64,000 bases of DNA. It comes from Tissierella pigra (GTDB taxonomy: Bacteria > Bacillota > Clostridia > Tissierellales > Tissierellaceae). Shown here in pieces: positions 16,930-25,780 of this stretch. The stretch spans positions 1-64,000 of the forward strand of contig NZ_VUNQ01000018.1 in NCBI RefSeq assembly GCF_009695605.1, given 5' to 3'. Within the stretch, counting starts at the first letter, position 1. Every line of letters begins with the position of its first letter. The notes beneath the pieces were generated by a model. The model ran no database searches and was not told the origin of the DNA. It saw nothing but the letters and a program-made list of their open reading frames with translations. The position numbers and the translations under genes are program-made.

Positions 16930-18627
16930 TTATTCCCCCACATTCCACATGGAATAGTATTTTTCCTTGTTTTCCAGTAGTTCTTCATGAGTTCCCTGCT
17001 CTACTACTTGACCATTATCAATTACAATAATGTTATCTGCATTTTTGATTACTGAAAGGGTGTGAGCAATCATAATTACAGTTCTTTCCGCATTTAAAAG
17101 GTTTACTATTGCTTGTTTTACAGCAAGCTCATTTTCAATATCAAGAGATGCTGTGGCCTCATCAAGTAAAATTATGGGGCTATTCTTGAGTATTGCTCTA
17201 CTTATGGAAAGACGCTGACGCTCTCCCCCTGAAAGGCGATTACCGTTTTCCCCCACAGGTGTATCATATCCTTGAGGCATATTCATAATAAAGTCATGAC
17301 AGTTTGCAAGTTTGCAAGCTTCTATTATTTCATCATCAGTTGCTGTTGGTCTTGCATATCGTATATTATTTTTAACTGAATCATTAAACAAAAATACATC
17401 TTGGTCTACTTGTGATATATAAGAAAGTACTTTTTCAGAAGCTATGCTATCTATTGGCAGACCTCCAATTTTTATACTTCCATTGTGAGGAGTATAGTAT
17501 TTGGAAAGCAAATTCAAAATTGTAGATTTTCCCGATCCTGATGCTCCAACAATTGCAGTAAGCTTTTTGTCCTTTGCCACAAAGCTAATATTTTTTAATA
17601 CAGACTCTCCCTCTACATAGGAAAAATTAACACCATCAAACTCTATTTCATAGGATGTAGGAGAAAAGTCATTATTATTTGCAATTTCTTCCTTCTCTTC
17701 AATAATATCTGCAATACGTTTTTTTGAAATCATAAGATTTTTATAGGAAGTCAAATCGATAAACAATGTACCATTCAGTCTACATATAAACAGGGGAATA
17801 AGAGAAAGCATCACAAAGTCGGCAACTGGAATAACTCCCTGAAGACAAGCTCTTCCCGAAAGCAAAATAACTAAAGGAAATGTAAGCCATTGAAGGATAT
17901 TAAATCCTACACCTATGGGAATTACAACTAATTCATATACAAAGCTAATATCACTGTAATCCTTCATAGCATTAGTAACTGTTTTATTTTTCTCTCCTCC
18001 AAAGCCATAAGCACGCATGGTTTGTATTCCTGTAATATATTCTGTAATACTGCTGACGTTTTCAACAGAAATAATGTTCTTTTTATTCCCATAGATACGG
18101 ACACATAAAAATGACAAAGCCAATGCAGGAATAAGCAATAAAAATGCAGCCAGTAAAACCATGCCTGAGGGCAGATGCTTGGTACTTATATATACAATAA
18201 CCATAAGCATAAGTACAATATTCTTCAAAATATCACCTATTTTATGGGTAAGAATATTTTCATAGTTGTTTACATCGGCAGTTGTACCATTGATATAGGT
18301 TCCTGTCTGAGTTTTTGTAAATCGTGAAAGAGGTATTCTTTTTAATTTATCTCCTAAAAATAGTCGAATATTTTTACTTACCATAGCACCACCTATTTGT
18401 CCCTTTGTGTAACCAACACTATAAATAATCAAACGAAGAATAAATATTCCAGCTACAAAAGCTGTTAGAATAAGTATTGATTTGAAATCCATACTATCTG
18501 ACCAGAGAAGTTGTATAGCTCCATAAATAGCAATAAAATTACAGCCAGAAATCAGTCCTTCTATAAGATTCAGCAAAATAGATAATCTGAAACTTGGGTT
18601 CTTCTTCATTACTGCCTTAGTTTGCAT
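16930..18627 (-). CDS. ABC exporter-fold subunit (YbtQ/IrtB-like), partner of the next gene
   Basis: The 565-residue protein has a six-helix membrane domain (about 1-310) and a complete NBD: Walker A GASGSGKST near 365, Q-loop, signature LSGGERQR near 470 and Walker B IILLDEATASLD. It is last in the five-gene operon S component-EcfT-EcfA-ABC-ABC. The ATG at 18627 follows GGGAGG and overlaps the upstream gene by 11 bases. Paired exporter-fold transporters downstream of ECF genes also occur in the Streptococcus equi equibactin locus, where they serve metallophore transport. A similar heterodimeric role is inferred here. Confidence 0.85.
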   Translation of the reverse strand: MQTKAVMKKNPSFRLSILLNLIEGLISGCNFIAIYGAIQLLWSDSMDFKSILILTAFVAGIFILRLIIYSVGYTKGQIGGAMVSKNIRLFLGDKLKRIPLSRFTKTQTGTYINGTTADVNNYENILTHKIGDILKNIVLMLMVIVYISTKHLPSGMVLLAAFLLLIPALALSFLCVRIYGNKKNIISVENVSSITEYITGIQTMRAYGFGGEKNKTVTNAMKDYSDISFVYELVVIPIGVGFNILQWLTFPLVILLSGRACLQGVIPVADFVMLSLIPLFICRLNGTLFIDLTSYKNLMISKKRIADIIEEKEEIANNNDFSPTSYEIEFDGVNFSYVEGESVLKNISFVAKDKKLTAIVGASGSGKSTILNLLSKYYTPHNGSIKIGGLPIDSIASEKVLSYISQVDQDVFLFNDSVKNNIRYARPTATDDEIIEACKLANCHDFIMNMPQGYDTPVGENGNRLSGGERQRLSISRAILKNSPIILLDEATASLDIENELAVKQAIVNLLNAERTVIMIAHTLSVIKNADNIIVIDNGQVVEQGTHEELLENKEKYYSMWNVGE

Positions 18628-20383
18628 GGGCTTTGCCTCCCTTCATTGTGTAAGAAATATTTCTTGCAGCATTATAATCTTTCCATGCCTTAGAATAGTA
18701 TTCACTATTTTTAAGTACCTCATCATGGGTACCTATGGAAGAAACTGTATGGTTGTCAACTATAGCTACTCTATGGCAGTCCTTTACAATACTCAAGCGA
18801 TGGGCAATGATAATGACCGTTTTCCCTTTACATAGATTTTTTATTGCCATATCTATTTCTGCTTGATTTTCTGGATCGGCTGCAGAAGTTGCCTCATCTA
18901 AAATAAGAATAGGTGCATTTTTAAGGATTGCTCTTGCTATGGCAATACGCTGTTTTTCACCACCAGAAAAACGGGAACCATAGCTTCCAACAAGAGTATC
19001 ATAGCCTATAGGCAGACTCATGATAAAATCATCAATCTGTGCCTTTCTTGCTGCCTCTCGTACCTCCTCAATACTTGCCTTTTCTCCCATGCGAATATTT
19101 TCCAAAACACTTCCCCTAGTTAAAAAGCTTTTTTGAAATACAATTGATATTTTCTGGAGAAGCTCTTCATAATCAATATCCTTTATATTCTTACCCCCTA
19201 TAAAAATATCACCCTTTGTCACATCATAAAAACGAGCAATAAGCTGAACAAGAGAGGTTTTTCCTGCACCTGAAGGACCTACAACTGCAAGACTTTCTCC
19301 ATCTGCAATTTCTATACTGCAATTTTGAAGTACATCTGTCTCTCCATCGTAGGAAAATGATACATTTCTGATTTCAATATTATGTTTTTTGGGAAATGAG
19401 CTTCCTCCTGAAAATATAGGCTCCTTCAAAATCTTATCTACCTGATGAACTGCATTTAACACCTGTGCAAAACTGGAACCAAGCTCTTGTAAAGGTCTGA
19501 TTTCCGTTAAATAAAGTGAGCCTACAAAGGCAAAGAGTATAAATACACTTGCACTAATAGAACCTTTCAAGAACCAAAATCCACCCATAGGTACCATAAA
19601 AAGAATTCCACACTCCAGAATAACAACAAAGGAGGCATAAGGCGGTCCCATTTTCTTAGACATTATAGTCCATACCTCATGTTCATCTGATACGGCTTTT
19701 GAATATTTCTTAAATGAACTGCTTCCCATATTATATGCCTTAACCAGCTTCATACCTCCTATGTACTCAATAACTGCAGCATTTAAAGAAGCAATGGCTT
19801 TATTCCCTTTATCCATAAGAGACGAAGCATTACTAAACATTACACCCATAATTACAAAGGCAAGTACCATTGGTACAAGGCTCATAAGTGCAAGAGGCAG
19901 GTTTATAGTACATAAGTAGATGAAAATAGCAATAGGACCAGTAATATAGAATATAAACTCTGGAAGATTATGGGCTAGAAACAGCTCTAATTTTTCTATA
20001 TTTTCATTAAGTATAGTCTTAATCTCTCCTGTATTCCTCTCATTTAGTACACCTAAGGGCATTTTAGCCATATGTTCTGACACCATACACCTTACTCTGA
20101 ATAAAGCATTATAGGCTCCACGGTGGGATAATATACCAGATATGCCAAATAGCATAAATCGTCCAGCAATACCTACAGTAATGATTACTCCATAATGGAC
20201 AAGTGTCTCTGCTGTACAGGTATTCATATATACTGCTTCTATTAAGCGATAAATTCCATAGTATGGAATTATGGTACAAAGTCCGCTTAGGAAGGAAGAT
20301 AAAACTGCTGCAAACAAATACACTTTATTTTTACCAGACCATTTCATCAATAAAGAAATAGGATTCTGTTTGTTATTTTTCAT
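18617..20383 (-). CDS. ABC exporter-fold subunit (YbtP/IrtA-like)
   Basis: The 588-residue product has a transmembrane domain of six helices followed by an NBD with Walker A GPSGAGKTS near 370, signature SGGEKQR near 478 and Walker B ILILDEATSAADPENQ. The AAD in place of the usual ALD after the Walker B is shared with the subunit at 33,879, suggesting the same subfamily. I place the start at ATG 20383, nine bases after GAGG. A GTG at 20398 in the same frame would overlap the EcfA gene. It is expected to form a heterodimer with the product of the following gene. It probably imports or exports a metal chelate; direction is unproven. Confidence 0.85.
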   Translation of the reverse strand: MKNNKQNPISLLMKWSGKNKVYLFAAVLSSFLSGLCTIIPYYGIYRLIEAVYMNTCTAETLVHYGVIITVGIAGRFMLFGISGILSHRGAYNALFRVRCMVSEHMAKMPLGVLNERNTGEIKTILNENIEKLELFLAHNLPEFIFYITGPIAIFIYLCTINLPLALMSLVPMVLAFVIMGVMFSNASSLMDKGNKAIASLNAAVIEYIGGMKLVKAYNMGSSSFKKYSKAVSDEHEVWTIMSKKMGPPYASFVVILECGILFMVPMGGFWFLKGSISASVFILFAFVGSLYLTEIRPLQELGSSFAQVLNAVHQVDKILKEPIFSGGSSFPKKHNIEIRNVSFSYDGETDVLQNCSIEIADGESLAVVGPSGAGKTSLVQLIARFYDVTKGDIFIGGKNIKDIDYEELLQKISIVFQKSFLTRGSVLENIRMGEKASIEEVREAARKAQIDDFIMSLPIGYDTLVGSYGSRFSGGEKQRIAIARAILKNAPILILDEATSAADPENQAEIDMAIKNLCKGKTVIIIAHRLSIVKDCHRVAIVDNHTVSSIGTHDEVLKNSEYYSKAWKDYNAARNISYTMKGGKAHAN

Positions 20384-20387
20384 AGTT

Positions 20388-21860
20388 TTAAGCCTCACTT
20401 TCTAAAGAATTGCAAATAAAATGTCTTGCAATTTCATTTTTATTGTTTATATTTAAAGGTAGATCAAAAGATAGGGTTCCTTCATCAATACGAACAACCC
20501 TAGTACATACCTCTGTAATAAATTCATAATCATGGGTAATGACGAAAATAACCTTACCCATCTCAGCCAACTTTTTTAAAAGATCTGTTACTTTTATCAT
20601 ACCTTCAAGGTCAAGTCCACTGGTAGGTTCATCAAAGATAAGAATTTTCTTTTGACAGATCATACTGACTGCCACAGCAAGGCGCTGCTTTTGTCCTCCT
20701 GATAGAGTTCCAGGATGTTTTTCTCTAAATTCCAATAGATTTAAGGTTTTAAGGGTATTTAATACCTTTTCTATTTCCACATTATCCATCCCATAGGTAC
20801 ACTCATTTTCTACACTATCTGCAAAAAGCTGGTAATCTACATCCTGCATAACCATATAAGATAGCTTTAGCAGTTGTTTTTCACTAATAGGTTTTCCCTT
20901 CCACATAAGTTGTCCAGAAATAGGTTTTCTTAGACCACAGATAGTTTCTGCCAATGTGGATTTACCTGCACCGTTATGTCCTGTAATTCCAATGATTTCT
21001 CCTTGTGATGCTCCAATTGTCATATCTTGAATAACTACTTTTTTTCCATATCCTGTACTGATATTTTGAAGTTCAAATATAGTTTCTTTAGATAATAAAT
21101 TATTCTGTATATCTATCAGTGAAAAATCAAAACCCCGAAGCCCTAATCTTTTTCTTTTTTCCTCACTTTGAGAAAAAAATTCCTTAGATGTAAAGCAGTT
21201 TTCAATTTTTCCTTTATTCATATAAACAACACGATCTACAATATCTTGCAGATAATATAACCGATGCTCCGTTATGACTATGGTTTTCCCCTGCTTTTTT
21301 AGAAGTTTAAGTCGCTGACGCAGCTGTTCTGTACATTTGGTATCTAAATTTGCCGATGGCTCGTCTAAGAGATAGATTTCAGGTTCCATAGCATATATAG
21401 AGCCAAAGGCAACCTTTTGCTTTTCACCACCAGATAATTCAAATATTCCGCGTCCCATAATATTCTGTAATCCAATATCTTTGATTGTCTTATCTACACG
21501 TCTCAAAAGCTCATTTCTAGGATAAGATAAATTTTCTATTCCAAAGGCAATTTCACTGTCCGTATCGATATTAAAAAATTGACTCCTTGGATTTTGATAA
21601 ACCATACCTATTTTTTCAGCTATTTTATATGAAGGTGATACAGATATATCCATATTGCAAGCCATTATACTACCTGATAGCTTTCCCATATAGAAATTAG
21701 GTATAAGCCCGTTTATAAGCCTAAGAATTGTGGTCTTCCCACATCCGCTTTTACCACTTATTAAAACACATTCACCTTTTTTAATATGAAGGTTTATATC
21801 GTATAAATTATTACCATCAGAGCCTTGATAGGTGAAAGATACATCTTTAAGTTTAATCAT
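20388..21860 (-). CDS. ECF transporter energy-coupling ATPase, two fused NBDs
   Basis: This 490-residue protein contains two ABC ATPase domains. Domain 1 has Walker A SGKSGCGKTT near residue 36, signature LSGGEKQK near 143 and Walker B YLLDEPSANLD. Domain 2 has Walker A TGHNGAGKST near 297, signature LSGGQKQR near 392 and Walker B ILIFDEPTSGLD. It replaces the usual separate EcfA and EcfA' pair. It is encoded between EcfT and the exporter-fold pair, with spacings of one and four bases. The ATG follows TTTGGAGGATCTAAA. Confidence 0.9.
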   Translation of the reverse strand: MIKLKDVSFTYQGSDGNNLYDINLHIKKGECVLISGKSGCGKTTILRLINGLIPNFYMGKLSGSIMACNMDISVSPSYKIAEKIGMVYQNPRSQFFNIDTDSEIAFGIENLSYPRNELLRRVDKTIKDIGLQNIMGRGIFELSGGEKQKVAFGSIYAMEPEIYLLDEPSANLDTKCTEQLRQRLKLLKKQGKTIVITEHRLYYLQDIVDRVVYMNKGKIENCFTSKEFFSQSEEKRKRLGLRGFDFSLIDIQNNLLSKETIFELQNISTGYGKKVVIQDMTIGASQGEIIGITGHNGAGKSTLAETICGLRKPISGQLMWKGKPISEKQLLKLSYMVMQDVDYQLFADSVENECTYGMDNVEIEKVLNTLKTLNLLEFREKHPGTLSGGQKQRLAVAVSMICQKKILIFDEPTSGLDLEGMIKVTDLLKKLAEMGKVIFVITHDYEFITEVCTRVVRIDEGTLSFDLPLNINNKNEIARHFICNSLESEA

Positions 21861-21861
21861 T

Positions 21862-22584
21862 TTAGATCCTCCAAATAAATATTAAATATAATAGAGCAGC
21901 AAGGACGCAAATTGCATCTACAGTACGAAAACGAATTTCTTGTATGCTTGTTCTCTTTAGTGGGTTCTCTATTCCACGACTTACAGAGGCAGCAGAAAGT
22001 TCATCTGCACGGCGAGATGCAGACATCATAATAGGCACATATATGCACTCTATTGTACGAGCAGGGTTCTTTATAAATCCCAAAAATCCTGGTGTAACAT
22101 TACGCATTTTCATGGCATTTTTTATTTTCTTTGTATCTTCACCAATTGCAGGAAAGTAACGAAGCATTACCGTTAAAGGTATTAAAACAGATTTTGGTAT
22201 ATTCATTCTAGAGAGAGCCGCCATAAATTCATTGACACGAGTCGTACCTATAAGTATTCCTCCCAGCATCCCGCAGGGCAGTACCTTCCTTATAAACCTT
22301 ACAAATAATGCAATATAATTTGAAAGATGGGAATTAAATACAGTCATACATATATAATCAATTCCTAAAAATGCAAAATATATTAAAGCAAGTTTAAATG
22401 AAAAACCATAAACACCACATAATAATCCAAGAATTAATATCATAACTGTAAGTAAAATTTCCCCTTTAACGGAAGGCATAATAAATACTGCCAGATTGCC
22501 CATAACAAGGAGTAATAACATTGTGCGTGGATCAAGGTGTAAAAGTCCTTTATTTTTAGCTCCTATTTTCAGCATAGATTTCAT
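21862..22584 (-). CDS. ECF transporter transmembrane protein EcfT
   Basis: The 240-residue membrane protein has five or so hydrophobic helices and the EcfT coupling motif region SASRRADELSAASVSRGIEN, containing the A-x-x-x-RG element that contacts the ATPases. LTVMLRYFPAIGEDTKKIKNA precedes it and is also typical. It joins the double ATPase with the S component to form an energy-coupling factor transporter. The ATG overlaps the stop of the S-component gene by four bases. Confidence 0.9.
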   Translation of the reverse strand: MKSMLKIGAKNKGLLHLDPRTMLLLLVMGNLAVFIMPSVKGEILLTVMILILGLLCGVYGFSFKLALIYFAFLGIDYICMTVFNSHLSNYIALFVRFIRKVLPCGMLGGILIGTTRVNEFMAALSRMNIPKSVLIPLTVMLRYFPAIGEDTKKIKNAMKMRNVTPGFLGFIKNPARTIECIYVPIMMSASRRADELSAASVSRGIENPLKRTSIQEIRFRTVDAICVLAALLYLIFIWRI

Positions 22585-23186
22585 GCAATCATACCTGCTT
22601 TTTTAAATTGTTTCTTGAGAAGTTTTTTACCTACCAAGCAGCTAATAAGTCCACAAATGATAATGGAAATAATCATAGCAGGGAGCATCCATCCCTGTGC
22701 AGTGGCACCCATAATCTCCACATAGGATTGTTCAGTACCTTTACCCAGCATATAGGAAAAATACGATTCCCGATTTATCCATAGCATCATATAAGATCCA
22801 ATGGGATTCATAGAGAATATGAGGAAGCTCAATATGTTCAACTTATTGCTTTTAAACCTTCCTGCCCCTGCAATTAAATCTGCTGCAATCCCCAGAAGAA
22901 TATAAAATACTGCCCACATCCAATACATTCCTGTAATAAATATCATGAAGCCCATAATAGTTCCAAGAATTATAGTAGGTCCGTGTTTTGGAACCTTTCC
23001 TAGAAGTAGTAAATATATGGGACCTGTAAGCAATGCTAAAGCACTGGGCATCAAGAATGTCAGTATAGGATTAGGAGCAAAGAACATGCCTCCTACCATA
23101 GTAAAAACGAAAAATAGTGCAGTAAAAATACCACAGGTTACAAGATCTTTTACTGTAAGGCTTTTTTTAATTGATTTGTGATTCAT
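22581..23186 (-). CDS. ECF S component, MptD/Trep_Strep family
   Basis: This 201-residue protein has six hydrophobic helices and begins LTVKDLVTCGIFTALFFVFT, the S-component helix 1 region. The pattern GGMFFAPNPILTFLMPSALALLTG near residue 31 and WMWAVFYILLGIAADLIAG near 88 match the MptD (Trep_Strep) family of putative S components. The substrate of that family is not firmly known. The operon starts here, 25 bases after a 24-base perfect palindrome of the DtxR type, so a metal chelate or metal-linked cofactor is the likely cargo. Start chosen at ATG 23186 after AAAGGAG. Confidence 0.85.
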   Translation of the reverse strand: MNHKSIKKSLTVKDLVTCGIFTALFFVFTMVGGMFFAPNPILTFLMPSALALLTGPIYLLLLGKVPKHGPTIILGTIMGFMIFITGMYWMWAVFYILLGIAADLIAGAGRFKSNKLNILSFLIFSMNPIGSYMMLWINRESYFSYMLGKGTEQSYVEIMGATAQGWMLPAMIISIIICGLISCLVGKKLLKKQFKKAGMIA

Positions 23187-23210
23187 AAAATAACTCCTTT
23201 GCTTGAAATT

Positions 23211-23267
23211 TTTAGTTAGTCATGACTAACTAAAAATCATTGTAATTCAAAGGAAGCTATTATACAA
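23211..23267 (-). promoter_or_regulatory. Promoter with perfect 24-base DtxR-type palindrome, ECF-ABC operon
   Basis: Positions 23211-23234 are a perfect palindrome with core GTTAGTCATGACTAAC (23215-23230), extended by TTTA/TAAA on each side. Upstream on the minus strand lie TTGTAT (23267-23262) and TACAAT (23244-23239), 17 bases apart. The operator thus starts four bases after the -10. An alternative -10, TATAAT (23264-23259), exists farther upstream. This is the best-conserved site of the set. Confidence 0.75.
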
Positions 23268-23335
23268 TAGTTATAGAATGTATTAGTCTTTTCGTGATAT
23301 ATTTTCGTCCAATCGTGATAGGAGGAATAATAGAA

Positions 23336-24307
23336 ATGAAAAATATAATAAATGAATATTATGACCCTTTACTTACAAATAGAGGTTTTTTACCTGTTGA
23401 AAACAAAGGTGATTTTTGTGTTATGGGGAAATGTTGGGAGCTGTCAGATTCTATAGGAACAGGGCAATACTGGATATATGAGCAGAAAAATTTATATTGT
23501 ATAAAGATTCATGATTTTTCTTTTCATGAGGATAAGATTGTTGAGATGAGTGTCCCCAGATGTTTAAGTATAACATATTATGAATCTATTTCAGGGGAAG
23601 AACTGATACCATATAATAGACTGGAAGCAAATTGTGTGAAGACCTTTATTGGTGGGGATAAGCCCTTTAAGGCTAATATACATAAACGAATCCCCATTTA
23701 CAGTACAGGAATAGAAATCTTTCCTTCATATTATGAGGAATATCTGGAAAAACATTATCTTGGAGAATATAAAAGTCCATATGATGCCTTTCAGAGCATA
23801 GATGAAACAGATGATTTCCCTGAAATGGTAATGCTTCTTATGCAGATAAAAAATTATCGAGGAGAGGGCATTGCAGCAAAACTATTTTATGATGCAAAGG
23901 TGACTGAGGCAGTAGCACTTGTGGTAGAACGTCAAAGAAAACAGGATAGTCAAAAGCAAATTACTTTATCTGCAAAGGACAAGGAGCTTCTCTTATCTGT
24001 TACTGCATATATAGACGACCATTATGCTTTTGATATTACATTAGATCAACTTTCAAAAATTGCCTGTATGGGAACAACAAAGCTGAAAACTTCTTTTAAA
24101 CTACTTCATGGATGTACTATTACTAAATATATTCAGCATCGGCGTATGAGTAAGGCAGAATATCTTCTAAGCTGTACAGATTTAACTATAAATCAAATAG
24201 CACAGACCGTAGGCTATAATAGTGCCAGTAGATTTTCAGAATTATTTCGTAAGAGTACGGGAATACTGCCAAATGAGTATAGAATAATTGCATCAGGAAA
24301 CAGATAA
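23336..24307 (+). CDS. AraC-family transcriptional regulator
   Basis: The 323-residue protein has an N-terminal sensing region and a C-terminal AraC DNA-binding domain (about 215-320): LDQLSKIACMGTTKLKTSFK, LTINQIAQTVGYNSASRFSE and signature FRKSTGILPNEYR. I start at ATG 23336, preceded by AGGAGG; an in-frame extension to 23294 has no such site. It is divergent from the ECF-ABC operon with about 150 bases between, placing it as a likely activator of that operon. YbtA in yersiniabactin loci has an analogous role, but that comparison is an inference. Confidence 0.85.
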   Translation: MKNIINEYYDPLLTNRGFLPVENKGDFCVMGKCWELSDSIGTGQYWIYEQKNLYCIKIHDFSFHEDKIVEMSVPRCLSITYYESISGEELIPYNRLEANCVKTFIGGDKPFKANIHKRIPIYSTGIEIFPSYYEEYLEKHYLGEYKSPYDAFQSIDETDDFPEMVMLLMQIKNYRGEGIAAKLFYDAKVTEAVALVVERQRKQDSQKQITLSAKDKELLLSVTAYIDDHYAFDITLDQLSKIACMGTTKLKTSFKLLHGCTITKYIQHRRMSKAEYLLSCTDLTINQIAQTVGYNSASRFSELFRKSTGILPNEYRIIASGNR

Positions 24308-24426
24308 GGTATTATATTTTGTTGAAACTACACAATATATGGAATTGATACACTGATATTGTACCTAGTCTTTTTTATAAATCTTTGATATGATTATTGT
24401 ATAAAAGTAGTATGGAGGTAAAAAAT

Positions 24427-24801
24427 ATGTATGAATCAGGAGAAATGTATTTAGAGACCATTTTAGTTTTAAGGAAGCGTAATGGTCAAGTTAGATCTAT
24501 AGATATAGCAAGGGAATTAAACTTTAGTAAACCTAGTGTAAGTCGTGCAATAGGAATTTTAAAGGATGATGGCTATATATTAGTAGATGACAGTGGTTAT
24601 ATTGAATTAACAGAGAAGGGTACTAGGGTTGCTAAAGATATCTATGAAAAACACAAAGTTTTAACAGAATTCTTTACCACCATAGTTAAAGTATCGCATG
24701 AAATTGCAGAAGAAGATGCATGTAAAATAGAACATGTAATCAGTGATGAAACTTTCCAAGGTTTAAAAAGAATTTTGGAAGATAATAGTGATAATTTATA
24801 G
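24427..24801 (+). CDS. DtxR/MntR-family metal-dependent repressor
   Basis: The 124-residue protein has an N-terminal winged helix (SIDIARELNFSKPSVSRAIG, recognition helix near 40) followed by the metal-binding and dimerisation domain with HKVLTEFF and EIAEEDACKIEHVISDE. Those segments hold the conserved Cys/Glu/His ligands (EEDACKIEH near residue 100). The third SH3-like domain of DtxR is absent, as in MntR-type members. The start at ATG 24427 has GGAGG eight bases upstream. It is the natural candidate to bind the seven GTTAG-N6-CTAAC palindromes in this window. No such palindrome lies in front of its own gene. A C-terminal stump of a close paralogue lies at 37,579. Confidence 0.9.
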   Translation: MYESGEMYLETILVLRKRNGQVRSIDIARELNFSKPSVSRAIGILKDDGYILVDDSGYIELTEKGTRVAKDIYEKHKVLTEFFTTIVKVSHEIAEEDACKIEHVISDETFQGLKRILEDNSDNL

Positions 24802-24852
24802 ATAAGATACTATTTTTATTTTATTAGAGAATAGGTAGTAATTTTATAAAAC

Positions 24853-24922
24853 AATTGTATGCTTGACATACGATTGTTTTTATTGTATGCTATGTATACA
24901 AATATAGTTAGCGAGAACTAAC
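24853..24922 (+). promoter_or_regulatory. Promoter, two MarR-type inverted repeats and DtxR-type operator (copy 2)
   Basis: TTGACA (24863-24868) and TATGCT (24886-24891) are 17 bases apart. One inverted repeat, CAATTGTATG/CATACGATTG (24853-24877, one mismatch), has the -35 in its loop. A second, TTGTATGCTATGTATACAA (24883-24901), covers the -10. The palindrome GTTAGCGAGAACTAAC (24907-24922) follows. Copy 1 has a much weaker version of the first repeat, so this copy may be under tighter MarR control. Confidence 0.65.
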
Positions 24923-24942
24923 TTAGGAAAGAAGGTGTTAAA

Positions 24943-25297
24943 TTGCATGCACAGATTACCCTAAATATCTATTATCAAGTTCTTAATCAATATCAAGCTG
25001 CACAGCTTTTGTTTGAATCCATAAAATTAGATATTTTTTCTTACTTGGATAAACCAACAACGGTAGCAGAAATTGCTAATGAAACAGGATATGATGAACA
25101 AAATGTAGAGTTGTTTTTACTTGCGCTTTCATCATGCAATTATATTGATAAGGATAATAATAGTTATGAATGGGATTAAGCCTTCTCCAACAAGAAATCG
25201 AGTTGAAACTGCACTGAACAAGGGAAGACTTCAACTTGTTCATTCAATCCAATCTGAGAGATTTCAAGGTTATCTTTATAAGAAAGTGATGGTGTAG
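24943..25297 (+). pseudogene. Methyltransferase pseudogene, 632-base internal deletion
   Basis: It starts at TTG 24943 like the intact gene at 14,784 and encodes the first 75 residues or so of the dimerisation domain. After SYE the sequence jumps to the region coding for the last 45 residues, out of frame, so the product ends as EWD at 25,179. The lost segment contained the SAM-binding domain. The rest, through GTGATGGTGTAG at 25,297, survives as unread C-terminal code. Promoter and operator remain intact, so the locus may now act mainly to drive the MarR and importer genes downstream. Confidence 0.85.
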
Positions 25298-25302
25298 TAT
25301 GT

Positions 25303-25755
25303 ATGGAAGGATTAGGAAATGAGGTTATAAATGCTTTTATTACCCTTACAGAGAATATTGCAAATAGCAGAACAAATGTATTGGATTTTGGAAGCGAGGA
25401 CATGATCTTTTATCGAGGTGAAATCCATATTATAAAGATGATTGGTGATTATCCAGGTATTTTTAGTTCAGAGATTGCCAGACGTTTTGGTATTACCCGT
25501 GCTGTTGTTCATAAAACGCTACTTAAATTAGAGGAGCGGGAATTTGTAATAAAAGAGCAGGATGATGAAGATAGAAAACGTCATAAATTATTTTTGACAG
25601 AAAAGGGGCAACTAGCCTATGAGTATCATGAAAAATATCACAATCTGCATGATAAAGCCTTATTTGACTATGTAGAAGGATTACCTAGTGATCAATTAGA
25701 GGCAATTAAGGGATTTTTAGAACATGCAAATAATTTAATTCAAAATCATGCGTAA
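25303..25755 (+). CDS. MarR-family transcriptional regulator (copy 2)
   Basis: The 150-residue product is identical to that at 15,776, with the same winged helix and wing residues. Here it precedes a complete FecCD-type importer (binding protein 25 bases downstream), which is probably the ancestral context of the unit. The unchanged sequence argues for recent duplication or gene conversion. Two MarR-type repeats overlie the promoter upstream. Confidence 0.9.
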   Translation: MEGLGNEVINAFITLTENIANSRTNVLDFGSEDMIFYRGEIHIIKMIGDYPGIFSSEIARRFGITRAVVHKTLLKLEEREFVIKEQDDEDRKRHKLFLTEKGQLAYEYHEKYHNLHDKALFDYVEGLPSDQLEAIKGFLEHANNLIQNHA

Positions 25756-25780
25756 AATATGTATAAAATAGGAGGGGGAA

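Larger units (their letters stand above)
24862..25768 (+). repeat. Direct repeat, copy 2 (methyltransferase-MarR unit, internally deleted)
   Basis: It matches 14,703-16,241 except for the loss of the equivalent of 15,009-15,640. The junction falls within a TAT shared by both edges (AGTTAT|GAATGGG). From the MarR start to GTATAAAA at 25768 the two copies read identical at a constant offset of 9,527. Confidence 0.85.

Noticed and set aside
23211-23234. Rho-independent terminator
   Set aside because: The perfect palindrome could form a hairpin, but it has no loop, lies between divergent genes just after a -10 box, and matches six other operator sites.
24937-25179. Intact small methyltransferase-like protein of 78 residues
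   Set aside because: Comparison with 14,784-15,770 shows it is the N-terminal piece of a deleted gene; the frame closes only because the 632-base deletion shifts phase.
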